Assembly (NCBI RefSeq): GCF_963664555.1
Contig: NZ_OY761461.1
Coordinates: 3,447,769 to 3,511,768, forward strand
Reading direction: 5' to 3'
DNA length: 64,000 nt
Origin: Labilibaculum sp.
GTDB lineage: Bacteria; Bacteroidota; Bacteroidia; Bacteroidales; Marinifilaceae
Positions 8,036 to 16,014 of the stretch are shown one piece after another; the first letter of the stretch is position 1; every line of letters starts with the position of its first letter. Both the position numbers and the translations under genes were made by a program. The notes beneath the pieces were generated by a model, which ran no database searches, was not told the origin of the DNA, and saw nothing but the letters and a program-made list of their open reading frames with translations.

Positions 8036-8649
8036 AGCCTTCCGAAAAATAGCCTTCCCGACCGCCCCACAAATGGACTAAAAAGCCGATAATCCTGACG
8101 AATACACCGTTTTCATTGATAATTTGTATTTATTTTAATTTTTATTAAACTTTTATTTGGATTATATAAAGATTTTTTTCTACATTTAATTTAGAATTAT
8201 GATACAGCTGTTTTAATTCTTTGTTTGCAGGTTGATATGGAAAAGGAAAATATCAATTTGAATGTAGAGATACCGAAAAAATAAGAATCCGGTATCAAGA
8301 GAACAGACACCTGCCAAAAACAATTAAACATGAATATCCAGATGTCTTTCAGTACTGCACCAAATCGCCCTCGGGTTTATTTACCATCTCACTATTGCTG
8401 TAAATAAAATCCAATATCATTTGCGTTTCCAATCGCACAAGGATAACTACTTCTACTATTTGTATCATTTACTGATTGCGTAAACACATTTCTCAGCCAA
8501 TTAAAACAGCTTCATTTCAATTATTTTCAGTTATAAATCATTGTTAAACACAGAAACAGAAGTGCTCCGGCCAAAAATGAATGTCTCACAAGGAATACCG
8601 CTTCTCTTCGGCTCCATTGCTGATCAGGGAACTTACAGAAGTCTGTTCC
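8036..8649. other. non-coding stretch with widely spaced 13-bp inverted repeat
   Basis: No credible gene is seen; a 15-codon frame at 8236 is too short to support. AGCTGTTTTAATT at 8206-8218 has a perfect inverted partner AATTAAAACAGCT at 8499-8511, enclosing about 280 bp. This could be the ends of a small decayed element, but the copy stands alone in the window. Confidence 0.4.
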
Positions 8650-9205
8650 GGCATCATTTGATGCATGTGCAAGACCCATTGAAAGCATTATTTTTTCATG
8701 GGACAGATCTCTTTTCTTACTGGAAAGTATTCTTAAATCATTTGATGATTTAGTTTGGATCAGGATCGGCTTTGTTTTTTCATTGGACAGATCTCTTTTC
8801 TTACCGGAAAGTATTCTTAAATCATTTGATGATTTAGTTTGGATCAGGATCGGCTTTGTTTTTTCATTGGACAGATCTCTTTTCTTACCGGAAAGTATTC
8901 TTAAATCATTTGATGCTCTAGTTTGGAGCAGGATCGGCTTTGTTTTTTCATGGAACAAATCTCTTTTCTTACCGGAAAGCATTCTTAAATCATTTGATGC
9001 TTTAGTTTGGATCAGGATTGACTTTGTTTTTTCATGGAACAGATCTCTTTTCTTACTGGAAAGCATTCTTAAATCATTTGATGCTTTAGTTTGGATCAGG
9101 ATTGGCTTTGTTTTTTCATGGAACAGATCTCTTTTCTTACTGAAAAGCATTCTTAAATCATTTGATGCTTTAGTTTGGATCAGGATTGGCTTTGTTTTTC
9201 ATTCA
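8650..9205. repeat. 84-bp tandem repeat (minisatellite), about six units
   Basis: Units start at 8702, 8786, 8870, 8954, 9038 and 9122, each 84 bp with the core CAGATCTCTTTTCTTA ... TTTGATGCTTTAGTTTGG ... GGCTTTGTTTTTTCATG. A degenerate half unit precedes the first, and the last breaks off near 9200. Because 84 is divisible by three, frames stay open on both strands with a 28-residue period. Neither resembles a known protein, so I annotate the DNA repeat and not a gene. Units differ by scattered substitutions, with the left and right pairs most alike. Confidence 0.9.
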
Positions 9206-9287
9206 ACCCCTGTTTCATCTTAGAGCTATACTTCACTCAACTGCCGGGCATTAGCCTGTTTTATTTTAACATTTTAAACAAAAAATT

Positions 9288-10214
9288 ATGCAAAAATCTT
9301 TAGAATCCCAAAAAGAAATGCATCGGACATTTTATGATTTTATAGTCCTTAATCAAGCCAAATTGGATGCAATCCCTGTTGTAAAGGAAATAGTCGACCT
9401 GCAACAGATTAAAATGGGTCGCTTCGATATTCTGTGGGAGCTCACCCAAACGAATCACAGCGGAACCACCATTACCAAACACAACACAAAGGCATTGGCA
9501 GCCAATTATCTGAATCGGATCAATCTTCTCTTCTACAATTATTGCCAGAAAACCGACAAAATGGTAGACCTTCCCAATTTAAAGGGCAGCGTTCCGTTTT
9601 ACCTGGCACTCTCTGATGAAAAATTTATCAACAAACTGGACTTCACCTGCAGGTTTGGTGACAATTTGGGCGATCAACTGACAGAAACAGCTGTGAGTGC
9701 AGAGGAACTGGCAGACCTTAAGGTACTGCGTTCGAGCTATATCGATCTGGCCCCAAGACCCAGAGAAGTACTGAGCAGTACAAAAATTGCGAATCGGGAA
9801 CTCAAAGAAGTGGCTGCTGAGATTCTCAACATCAACAAAAACAGACTGGACAATGTGATGCAATCCCTCTTTGCAGGTTCCGATCCCGAATTTTATCAAA
9901 CTTACCTGGAAGCCACAAGTGTTGAAAAAACAGGCTGCCGGAAAACAGCCGTTTCCGGAAGCATTATCGATAAAGACAGCAAACTGCCGGTTCCTCAGGC
10001 ACACATCCTGATTCCTGAAGCGGGAATTGACCACATGGGCACCAGTAAAAAAGGGGGGTTCCGAATCAAAACCCTAAATCCCGGTACCTATCAGGTTCAG
10101 ATTAAAGCCGTAACCTACAAAACCATCAGCTTGGAACTGGTGCACCGTTACGGTGAAACAAACGTGCTGGAGGTGGAAATGGAAACCGAGAACGGTCAAT
10201 GGGTAAACGAGTAA
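9288..10214 (+). CDS. unknown protein with C-terminal carboxypeptidase-regulatory-like domain
   Basis: The 308-residue protein has no signal peptide. Residues 1-215 are helical and unrecognised, with charged and polar segments such as QKSLESQKEMHRTFYDFIV at the start. Residues about 220-300 look like a beta-sandwich CarboxypepD_reg-like domain: VSGSIIDKDSKLPVPQAHIL, GGFRIKTLNPGTYQVQI and a final TNVLEVEME strand. In this phylum that domain usually sits in exported or TonB-linked proteins, so its presence on an apparently cytoplasmic protein is a little unusual. An alternative is a fibre- or adhesion-associated structural role. The gene is monocistronic, lying between the 84-bp repeat and a MITE-like element; an inverted repeat follows its stop. 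Confidence 0.85.
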   Translation: MQKSLESQKEMHRTFYDFIVLNQAKLDAIPVVKEIVDLQQIKMGRFDILWELTQTNHSGTTITKHNTKALAANYLNRINLLFYNYCQKTDKMVDLPNLKGSVPFYLALSDEKFINKLDFTCRFGDNLGDQLTETAVSAEELADLKVLRSSYIDLAPRPREVLSSTKIANRELKEVAAEILNINKNRLDNVMQSLFAGSDPEFYQTYLEATSVEKTGCRKTAVSGSIIDKDSKLPVPQAHILIPEAGIDHMGTSKKGGFRIKTLNPGTYQVQIKAVTYKTISLELVHRYGETNVLEVEMETENGQWVNE

Positions 10215-10226
10215 TAATCTGCAAAT

Positions 10227-10267
10227 GAAGGGAGCTGCGAACGGCAGGCATTTCTGTAACTCCCTTC
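10227..10267 (+). terminator. possible terminator hairpin
   Basis: GAAGGGAG (10227-10234) pairs with CTCCCTTC (10260-10267) around a 25-base loop, 13 bp after the stop of the preceding gene. There is no clear T-run, so termination is plausible but weakly supported. Confidence 0.35.
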
Positions 10268-10276
10268 AAAACTCAA

Positions 10277-10430
10277 AGAGGATGTTCGAAAAGTAATTAT
10301 TTCGTACTAAAATGAAATTCAGCTTTACGCCTTAGCCTAAAGGGAGACTGAATTTCAACGACTTTTCTTTAGGGAACTTAAGGGTGAAAGTCGTTGCATA
10401 GTATCAGATTCTACTATTTGGACAGCCTCT
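10277..10430. mobile_element. MITE-like 154-bp element with terminal and internal inverted repeats
   Basis: The ends form an imperfect 19-bp terminal inverted repeat: AGAGGATGTTCGAAAAGTA on the left and, reversed, AGAGGCTGTCCAAATAGTA on the right (15 of 19 identical). Inside are two perfect 10-bp hairpins in tandem: TGAAATTCAG/CTGAATTTCA (10313-10322 and 10348-10357) and CAACGACTTT/AAAGTCGTTG (10356-10365 and 10387-10396). It encodes nothing. No target duplication is obvious. The right end supplies the stop codon of the neighbouring leftward gene. No transposase with matching ends is in the window. Confidence 0.7.
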
Positions 10431-11058
10431 ATTTTAAAAAACCCTGACTGCGAATATCTTTGTGAATCTGAACAATATTATCTGGTATATCCGCAGCTAT
10501 CAGCCAATTGATATCTAAACCGTTCTGAATGGCAAGTTTCATTAGAAAATCATTTTCGGCGATCAGATTGCCCAGGTTCTGTAAGTCGTTTTTTATTTCT
10601 ACAAAATAATCTTCATGCAGTTTCTTGATTAAGACCAATATTTTAAAACTTCTCGAAATAATATATAAGCAACACTTATAGGCTTTTGAATAAGATTCGG
10701 CTGCTATTTTCCGACTGTTGGATTGTAAAATACCATTCAGCATTAATAGGTTTAAGCTCACCTCACCAAAATGATCTCTGGTAATTCTAACATGCTCACA
10801 TATCTCTCCACTCAAATACCGCATATCCATGTGTAAATAGCCGGGACTGTAATACCCATTGCTTATTTTATCAATTTCCTGTATCACATGGGTTTCCATT
10901 TCCTGCCTTCTGCTTTCAATCGATTTATTGCCTACCAACTCAAAATACAAACGATTAACAAGATTCAAATCCTTTTTCAGCAAACGAAATAGTAATTTGT
11001 CTTTTTCGCTTGAAGGTAAATTAGAAATGGCTTCCTTAAATTCTTTATCCAACTGCAT
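10429..11058 (-). CDS. unknown helical protein, stop codon inside MITE-like end
   Basis: The 209-residue product is cytoplasmic and mostly alpha-helical, with no signal peptide or membrane span. N-terminal residues (KEFKEAISNLPSSEKDKLLF) look amphipathic, and a central RYLSGEICEHVRITRDHFGE stretch and a C-terminal LIAADIPDNIVQIHKDI segment are notable. I do not recognise the family, though codon use and composition are normal. Its TAG stop is formed where the terminal inverted repeat of the adjacent MITE-like element begins, so the original C-terminus may have been a little different. It stands alone, with an accessory repeat block upstream. Confidence 0.75.
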   Translation of the reverse strand: MQLDKEFKEAISNLPSSEKDKLLFRLLKKDLNLVNRLYFELVGNKSIESRRQEMETHVIQEIDKISNGYYSPGYLHMDMRYLSGEICEHVRITRDHFGEVSLNLLMLNGILQSNSRKIAAESYSKAYKCCLYIISRSFKILVLIKKLHEDYFVEIKNDLQNLGNLIAENDFLMKLAIQNGLDINWLIAADIPDNIVQIHKDIRSQGFLK

Positions 11059-11263
11059 CTGATTACAATTTGTTTTTTAGTTAACCAATTACTTACAGCA
11101 CGCTGAACAGCTACTCATTTCCTGAAACAGGTACTGCTTTTGGTCATTCAAATTTAGCTAAAAACTGAATGTAAAACGAATCGTTTTAACACAGATTGTC
11201 ACAGTGGGAAGCGCAACAACCGGTCTACCTGCTGACTCCTGAATCTCCTTCTGTTTTTTTGTT
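11059..11263. other. intergenic region upstream of duplicated repeat
   Basis: No gene is seen. It should hold the promoter of the leftward 209-residue gene. The right end runs into the first copy of a dispersed repeat (TTTTGCTGTAATTTCAGC). Confidence 0.4.
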
Positions 11264-11688
11264 TTGCTGTAATTTCAGCAATCCCCGAACTGAAGCTTCG
11301 GGGCAAAACATGAGGTTAGTCTGTATTTTTTTGACCTTTTCAATTTCTTCTTTCTCCTCAAGCCGGAGGGGCTCTTACCTTTTTCCGATGAAAAAGTAAA
11401 CTGCCGAACGAAGTGAGACCATGAACACCTTTTGAAAATTATTCCGTGAATAAAAAATCTTCGGGTTGCGTCCTCAACCACCCATTAAAGCTCAAATGCT
11501 AAATAAAAAGAACTCGCTTCGCTCATACAGATTTTTATTTTTTAACGCATTCTTCACTAAATGGGGCCCGGTCTCCGGCTATATTCCGAATCCTCCTTAT
11601 TTGACTCTCATCCATTTCGATTTAACATTAGTGCTTTCAGATCCCTCGCTTTACTCGCAATGACAGCATTGAATTGGCATAGCGATCC
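11264..11688. repeat. 425-bp direct repeat, copy A
   Basis: This segment recurs at 12221-12645, exactly 957 bp downstream. I see one difference (CCCGAACTG here, CCCGAGCTG there). It contains a small hairpin around CCCGA...TTCGGG near 11286, a CTCAAGCCGGAGGGGCTC hairpin and the phrase CTCGCTTTACTCGCAATGAC at the right end. Frames on both strands are short and identical between copies, and I treat them as non-coding. Confidence 0.85.
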
Positions 11689-11703
11689 CGAGACTTCGGG
11701 AAC

Positions 11704-11880
11704 TGTGGCAATCTGTTGCAAATTGAGCCTCATTAAATTATTCATTTGCTGTAATTTCAGCAATCCCCGAGCTGAAGCTTCGTGGCAAAACATGAGGCTA
11801 GTCTGTTTTTTTTTTGACCTTTTCAATTTCTTCTTTCTCCTCAAGCCGAAGAGGCTTTTACTTTTCCATTGATGAAAAGT
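11704..11880. repeat. partial copy of the repeat family
   Basis: It begins GTGGCAATCTGTTGCAAATT, runs through CTGTAATTTCAGCAATCC and GAAGCTTCGTGGCAAAACA, and ends in a CTCAAGCCGAAGAGGC variant. The opening block also occurs at 12180 and 12683. Confidence 0.75.
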
Positions 11881-12179
11881 AAACAAAAATCTACCGCGCA
11901 TAAAAAAGAACTAAAAATCAAATCATTTCTCTAAAACCTGAAACTCGTCCTTTTAGTCTCTCCAGCTTCGCTGGTCCCGACATTTCGGGATCGAGTCTAA
12001 GATCCCTCAAACAAGTCAGGTTTCTTTACGTAAAATAATTCGGATTTTTTTAAGGTCCTTTTTTCTGATACGGATCCATATGCCTTGTTTTGGCTTTCGA
12101 ATTATTAATTCTTTATTTCTACTTAATAGCTGTCATGACCTTCGGAGATCCCGCAAGCTTGGCAGTGAGGAGGTACGTC

Positions 12180-12645
12180 GTGGCAATCTGTTGCAAATTG
12201 AGCCTCATTAAATTATTCATTTGCTGTAATTTCAGCAATCCCCGAGCTGAAGCTTCGGGGCAAAACATGAGGTTAGTCTGTATTTTTTTGACCTTTTCAA
12301 TTTCTTCTTTCTCCTCAAGCCGGAGGGGCTCTTACCTTTTTCCGATGAAAAAGTAAACTGCCGAACGAAGTGAGACCATGAACACCTTTTGAAAATTATT
12401 CCGTGAATAAAAAATCTTCGGGTTGCGTCCTCAACCACCCATTAAAGCTCAAATGCTAAATAAAAAGAACTCGCTTCGCTCATACAGATTTTTATTTTTT
12501 AACGCATTCTTCACTAAATGGGGCCCGGTCTCCGGCTATATTCCGAATCCTCCTTATTTGACTCTCATCCATTTCGATTTAACATTAGTGCTTTCAGATC
12601 CCTCGCTTTACTCGCAATGACAGCATTGAATTGGCATAGCGATCC
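12180..12645. repeat. direct repeat copy B with leader block
   Basis: The leader (GTGGCAATCTGTTGC...) covers 12180-12220, and the 425-bp unit matching 11264-11688 fills 12221-12645. Just upstream (about 12140-12178) is CGGAGATCCCGCAAGC...GTACGTCG, another hairpin-type dispersed sequence resembling the one at 15958-16004. Confidence 0.85.
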
Positions 12646-12682
12646 GGAAAATTTTTGGATTATCCATAGAATTCGGGAACTG

Positions 12683-12817
12683 TGGCAATCTGTTGCAAAT
12701 TGAGCCTCATTAAATTATTCATTTGCTGTAATTTCAGCAATCCCCGAGCTGAAGCTTCGGGGCAAAACATGAGGCTAGTCTGTTTTTTTTTGACCTCTTC
12801 AATTTCTTCTTTCTCCT
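12683..12817. repeat. third leader copy, cut by the IS21 element
   Basis: It repeats GTGGCAATCTGTTGC through GACCTCTTCAATTTCTTC and then ends abruptly at TTCTCCT where the insertion sequence begins. The element therefore inserted into, or recombined within, this repeat. Confidence 0.8.
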
Positions 12818-13031
12818 TGGATATTCCGGATCATGTTGACCCCCTGAAATCGGGATCGGAAAACAAGGTTTTTCCTGCGTAGGGAGAAGTCAAAAAGAGT
12901 GACAATCCGGCGGATACTGACCCCTTAGCTGAAAAGCGATCAACAAAAATCCGGATCATGTTGACCCCTCTTTTCAAAATAACACAGGTTTTGGTTCTTT
13001 AGTGGCAGAAAGTAGATGACCACTAAAACGA

Positions 13032-14618
13032 ATGCAGATGGCTGGAAAACCAAAACCTATGAGTCAGATCAAACAATTACTGCGCTTGCATCAGCAAGGA
13101 AGCCCAAAGAAAACCATAGCCAGGGATCTGGGTGTAAGCAAGAATACCGTGAAGGCGTACCTGGATAAACTATCCCGATTGAAAACGGATGTTGACAGCC
13201 TGTTGTTGCTGGATGATCCCGTATTGGAAGCCAGGTTTCATCCCGGTAATCCAGCCTATAAGGATGAACGCTTTGAGCATTTTAAGGGAAAACTGAATTA
13301 CTTTACCCGTGAACTGAAACGTACCGGGGTTACCAGAAAGCTATTGTGGGAAGAGTACCGTCTGGAGTATGCCCAAGGCTACAGCCATACTCAGTTCTGC
13401 CATCACCTGTCACAACATTTGATTGCTTCCAAACCATCAATGGTGCTGCAGCACCAGGCGGGCGAGAAGCTTTTTATCGACTTTGCCGGAAAGAAACTGA
13501 ACTACGTGGATGTGCAGACCGGAGAGGTGATCCACTGCCAGGTCTTTGTGGCCTGCTTGCCTTATTCAGACTATAGTTTTGCCATGGCCGTAAAGAGTCA
13601 AAGTGTTGGTGATTTTTTATACGCTCTGGGATGTAGTCTGGAATACTTTGGAGGAGTCCCTCAGGTACTGGTACCGGATAACCTGAAGGCGGCCATCGTA
13701 AAAGCCAGCAGGTATGAACCCGATGTTAACCGGGCAATGGAGGATTTTGCCAACCATTACGGCACCACTGTGATTCCTACACGGGCACGCAAACCAAAGG
13801 ACAAGGCACTTGTTGAGAACCAGGTTCGGCTGATCTACACAAGGATTTATGCAAAAATACGGAACCTGCAGTTTTTTAGTCTGAAAGACCTGAATCAGGC
13901 CATCGGCCAGAAGAACCGCGAACACAACCAGACCCGTATGCAGCAGAAGCCTTACTGCCGTGAAGAGCGTTTTCTCGCCGATGAGAAGCATCTGCTCAGC
14001 AGCTTACCGGAACAGCCTTTCGAGCTAAAATACTACCGGACACTTAAGGCAGCCAAGAATAATCACGTCTACCTGAGTGAAGACAAACACTACTATAGTG
14101 TGCCATTCGCCTACATTGGAGTGAAGGTAAAGGTCATTTACACCCGCGCCATGGTTTACATTTATGCCAAAGGCAAACAGGTGGCTGTGCACATACAAAG
14201 CTACGGTAAGGGAACCTACAGTACCGACCGGGAACACTTGTGTTCCGCCCACAACCATTACCTGGACCGAAGTCCCGGGTACTATCTTCGAAAAGCTCAG
14301 ACAGGCTGTCCTGAACTCCATGAGTTAATCAGTATGGTCTTTAAGCAGAATAAGCATCCCGAACAGCTGTACCGGACCTGTGACGGACTCTTGAACCTGC
14401 ATAGAAAAACCAATCCGGAAAACTTCAGGAAAGCCTGTAAGGTGGCCTTGAAATACGAGATCTGTTCGTACAGGTTCTTGCTTAATGTGATCAATAACAA
14501 AACCTCAGACATGATAGATCAGATAAATAAACCGGCTTTACCCGAGCACCGGAATATCCGCGGAAAAGCCTATTACTCACAATCCACACTTAAATTGAAT
14601 AGCTATGATGCAAATTGA
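13032..14618 (+). CDS. istA: IS21-family transposase IstA
   Basis: The 528-residue transposase has an N-terminal helix-turn-helix (about residues 17-48, SPKKTIARDLGVSKNTVKAY) for end binding and an RNase-H-fold DDE core. Candidate catalytic residues are Asp150 (LFIDFAGKKL), Asp216 (VLVPDNLKAAI) and Glu262 (KDKALVENQVRL), with the spacing usual for IS21. A beta-barrel C-terminal part follows (HVYLSEDKHYYSVPFAYIG). It is full length without frameshifts. It catalyses strand transfer together with the IstB ATPase encoded immediately downstream; the two frames overlap by 14 bp, suggesting translational coupling. GC content is noticeably higher than in the neighbouring genes, as expected of an acquired element. 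Confidence 0.95.
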   Translation: MQMAGKPKPMSQIKQLLRLHQQGSPKKTIARDLGVSKNTVKAYLDKLSRLKTDVDSLLLLDDPVLEARFHPGNPAYKDERFEHFKGKLNYFTRELKRTGVTRKLLWEEYRLEYAQGYSHTQFCHHLSQHLIASKPSMVLQHQAGEKLFIDFAGKKLNYVDVQTGEVIHCQVFVACLPYSDYSFAMAVKSQSVGDFLYALGCSLEYFGGVPQVLVPDNLKAAIVKASRYEPDVNRAMEDFANHYGTTVIPTRARKPKDKALVENQVRLIYTRIYAKIRNLQFFSLKDLNQAIGQKNREHNQTRMQQKPYCREERFLADEKHLLSSLPEQPFELKYYRTLKAAKNNHVYLSEDKHYYSVPFAYIGVKVKVIYTRAMVYIYAKGKQVAVHIQSYGKGTYSTDREHLCSAHNHYLDRSPGYYLRKAQTGCPELHELISMVFKQNKHPEQLYRTCDGLLNLHRKTNPENFRKACKVALKYEICSYRFLLNVINNKTSDMIDQINKPALPEHRNIRGKAYYSQSTLKLNSYDAN

Positions 14619-15324
14619 AACCCAATTTAAACAATTACGACTGCATGGAATGAATCGAACCTGGATGGCTCTGCAGGAAACCAGAAGGCACCACGAACTC
14701 TCCTTGAGTGAAGGACTTGAAATACTACTTCAGGCCGAACAGCAGGACAGAGAGCAAAAGCGCTTCGAGCGACTGGAAAAGAATGCCCGTTTTCGTTATC
14801 AGGCATCTATCCAAGAACTTAAGATGGAGGCTGCCAGAGGAGTAGATAAGACTCTGATTACAAGCTTGGCGACAGGCGATTACCTGTCGCGTGGTGAATC
14901 CGTACTAATCACAGGAGCCACTGGTTGCGGAAAAAGCTTTTTAGCTTCGGCACTTGGTCATCAGGCGTGTGTGCAGGGCTTTAAAGTTGCCTACTACAAC
15001 ACGCAAAAGCTGTTGCAGAAAACCAAAGTAGCCCGCTTCGAAGGAACCATATACAAGTTCTTTGAAAAGGTGGCCAAAACGGATCTGCTAATACTCGATG
15101 ATTTTGGACTCACTCATTTGGAACAACAGCAACAGTTGGATCTGATGGAGATGATCGAAGACCGGCATGGAAAAGCCTCCACTATTATCGCCAGTCAATT
15201 GCCCGTGGCCAGCTGGTTCGACATCATTGGAGAGGAAACCATAGCCGATGCAATTCTGGACCGTCTGGTACACACCTCATACCGAATCGAATTAAAAGGA
15301 GAAAGTTTAAGAAAAAAACGGTAA
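14605..15324 (+). CDS. istB: IS21-family helper ATPase IstB
   Basis: The 239-residue AAA+ helper protein assists IstA in target selection and transposition. The Walker A motif GATGCGKS lies at residues 104-111 and the Walker B motif LLILDD at 161-166; an arginine-rich C-terminus ends in SLRKKR. Length is typical for IstB. Its start overlaps the end of istA. No inactivating change is visible, so the element is probably mobile or recently so. Confidence 0.95.
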   Translation: MMQIETQFKQLRLHGMNRTWMALQETRRHHELSLSEGLEILLQAEQQDREQKRFERLEKNARFRYQASIQELKMEAARGVDKTLITSLATGDYLSRGESVLITGATGCGKSFLASALGHQACVQGFKVAYYNTQKLLQKTKVARFEGTIYKFFEKVAKTDLLILDDFGLTHLEQQQQLDLMEMIEDRHGKASTIIASQLPVASWFDIIGEETIADAILDRLVHTSYRIELKGESLRKKR

Positions 15325-15412
15325 TATTGTCAGACCATCAAGTTCTTTGAACCTCAATTCTGTGAGGGGTCAGTATCACCCGGACAAGGGGTCAGCATCA
15401 CCGGAATATGCA

Positions 15413-15746
15413 GACAGATCAAATCAAACTGGCAAAACTGGAAGGTACTTACCTGAAATTAATGAAGAAGATCGAAAAAACAGATTTGCTAATACTTGAC
15501 GATTTTGGCTTAACCAGTTTTGATGAGCAAATCAGAAATGCATTAATGGACATAGTGGAAATGAAATACGATAAATCATCAGTGATTATAGCTGCTCAAA
15601 TACCCGTAAAATGCTGGCATGAAACAATCGGTGAAGGAACTATTGCTGATGCAATTTTAGATCGGTTGGTTCACTCATCTCATCGGTTAGAACTTACCGG
15701 GCAATCATTAAGGAAAAACAAATTAAATAAATCTCAAAATAATTAA
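15413..15746 (+). pseudogene. 3' part of a second, divergent istB
   Basis: Right after the intact element, the frame reads DQIKLAKLEGTYLKLM followed by KTDLLILDDFGLTSF (Walker B) and a C-terminus SSHRLELTGQSLRKNK. It aligns with IstB from about residue 138 to the end but differs at many positions from the neighbouring intact IstB, so it belongs to another IS21 element. The N-terminal half with Walker A and any istA are absent. The ATG at 15408 belongs to the other element's terminal repeat and is not its start. Confidence 0.85.
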
Positions 15747-15777
15747 TATTTTTAGCCTGGAAACCATTCTTTTTCTA

Positions 15778-15823
15778 GCGGCACAACATTACCGAAACAC
15801 GCGGCACAATTACACCGAAATAT
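15778..15823. repeat. 23-bp tandem pair, likely right end of the older IS21 element
   Basis: GCGGCACAACATTACCGAAA (15778) and GCGGCACAATTACACCGAAA (15801) are consecutive 23-bp units. They lie just beyond the istB remnant, where IS21 elements carry multiple transposase-binding repeats. They differ from the TGACCCC repeats of the intact element, again showing two distinct elements. Confidence 0.6.
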
Positions 15824-15893
15824 CCAGCACACTACCAACTCCGAATCACTGGCGATAAAACCAAATATAAAAAACCGAAAGTGCATCAATAAG

Positions 15894-15925
15894 AAAACCC
15901 AAAGAATTTAAATTCTTTGGGTTTT
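15894..15925. terminator. bidirectional terminator
   Basis: A perfect 32-bp palindrome, AAAACCCAAAGAATTT with AAATTCTTTGGGTTTT. It probably ends the leftward polysaccharide operon; a shorter hairpin (CCTCGCAAGAAC / GGTTCTTACGAGG, 15965-15992) lies between it and the last gene. Confidence 0.8.
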
Positions 15926-16014
15926 CCAGATACTGTATAATTTCTTTTGTGCTATTTCCTTCGGCCTCGCAAGAACAAAGGTTCTTACGAGGTAGTACGC
16001 CGAAGTTTTTTCTT

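Larger units (their letters stand above)
12818..15412 (+). mobile_element. IS21-family insertion sequence, intact
   Basis: The 2595-bp element carries istA and istB in the standard order with a 14-bp overlap. Its ends are inverted: TGGATATTCCGG on the left and, reversed, TGCATATTCCGG on the right, both with IS21-type TG tips. Subterminal multiple repeats containing TGACCCC (left: about 12837, 12921, 12960; right, reversed: about 15366 and 15388) are the transposase-binding type. No 4-8 bp target duplication is visible (TCTCCT on the left, GACAGA on the right). It now separates a dispersed repeat from the 3' part of a different IS21 istB, so the junctions may come from recombination or deletion. 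Confidence 0.88.

Noticed and set aside
6931..8072. Open frames across the low-complexity arrays on the minus strand (serine/lysine-rich, KSLEESNSRRSKSPK-type)
   Set aside because: They are translations of repeat DNA, lack any start context or family, and change frame with unit length.
8527..9223. Long frames on both strands of the 84-bp repeat (207 and 146 residues)
   Set aside because: Both strands are open only because the period is a multiple of three; no similarity or start signal favours either.
11196..12882. Several 60-100-residue frames in the duplicated block
   Set aside because: Identical copies in both repeats, on both strands, with basic low-complexity products typical of dispersed non-coding repeats.
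12812..15418. Target-site duplication of the IS21 element
   Set aside because: The bases outside the two ends (TCTCCT and GACAGA) do not match.
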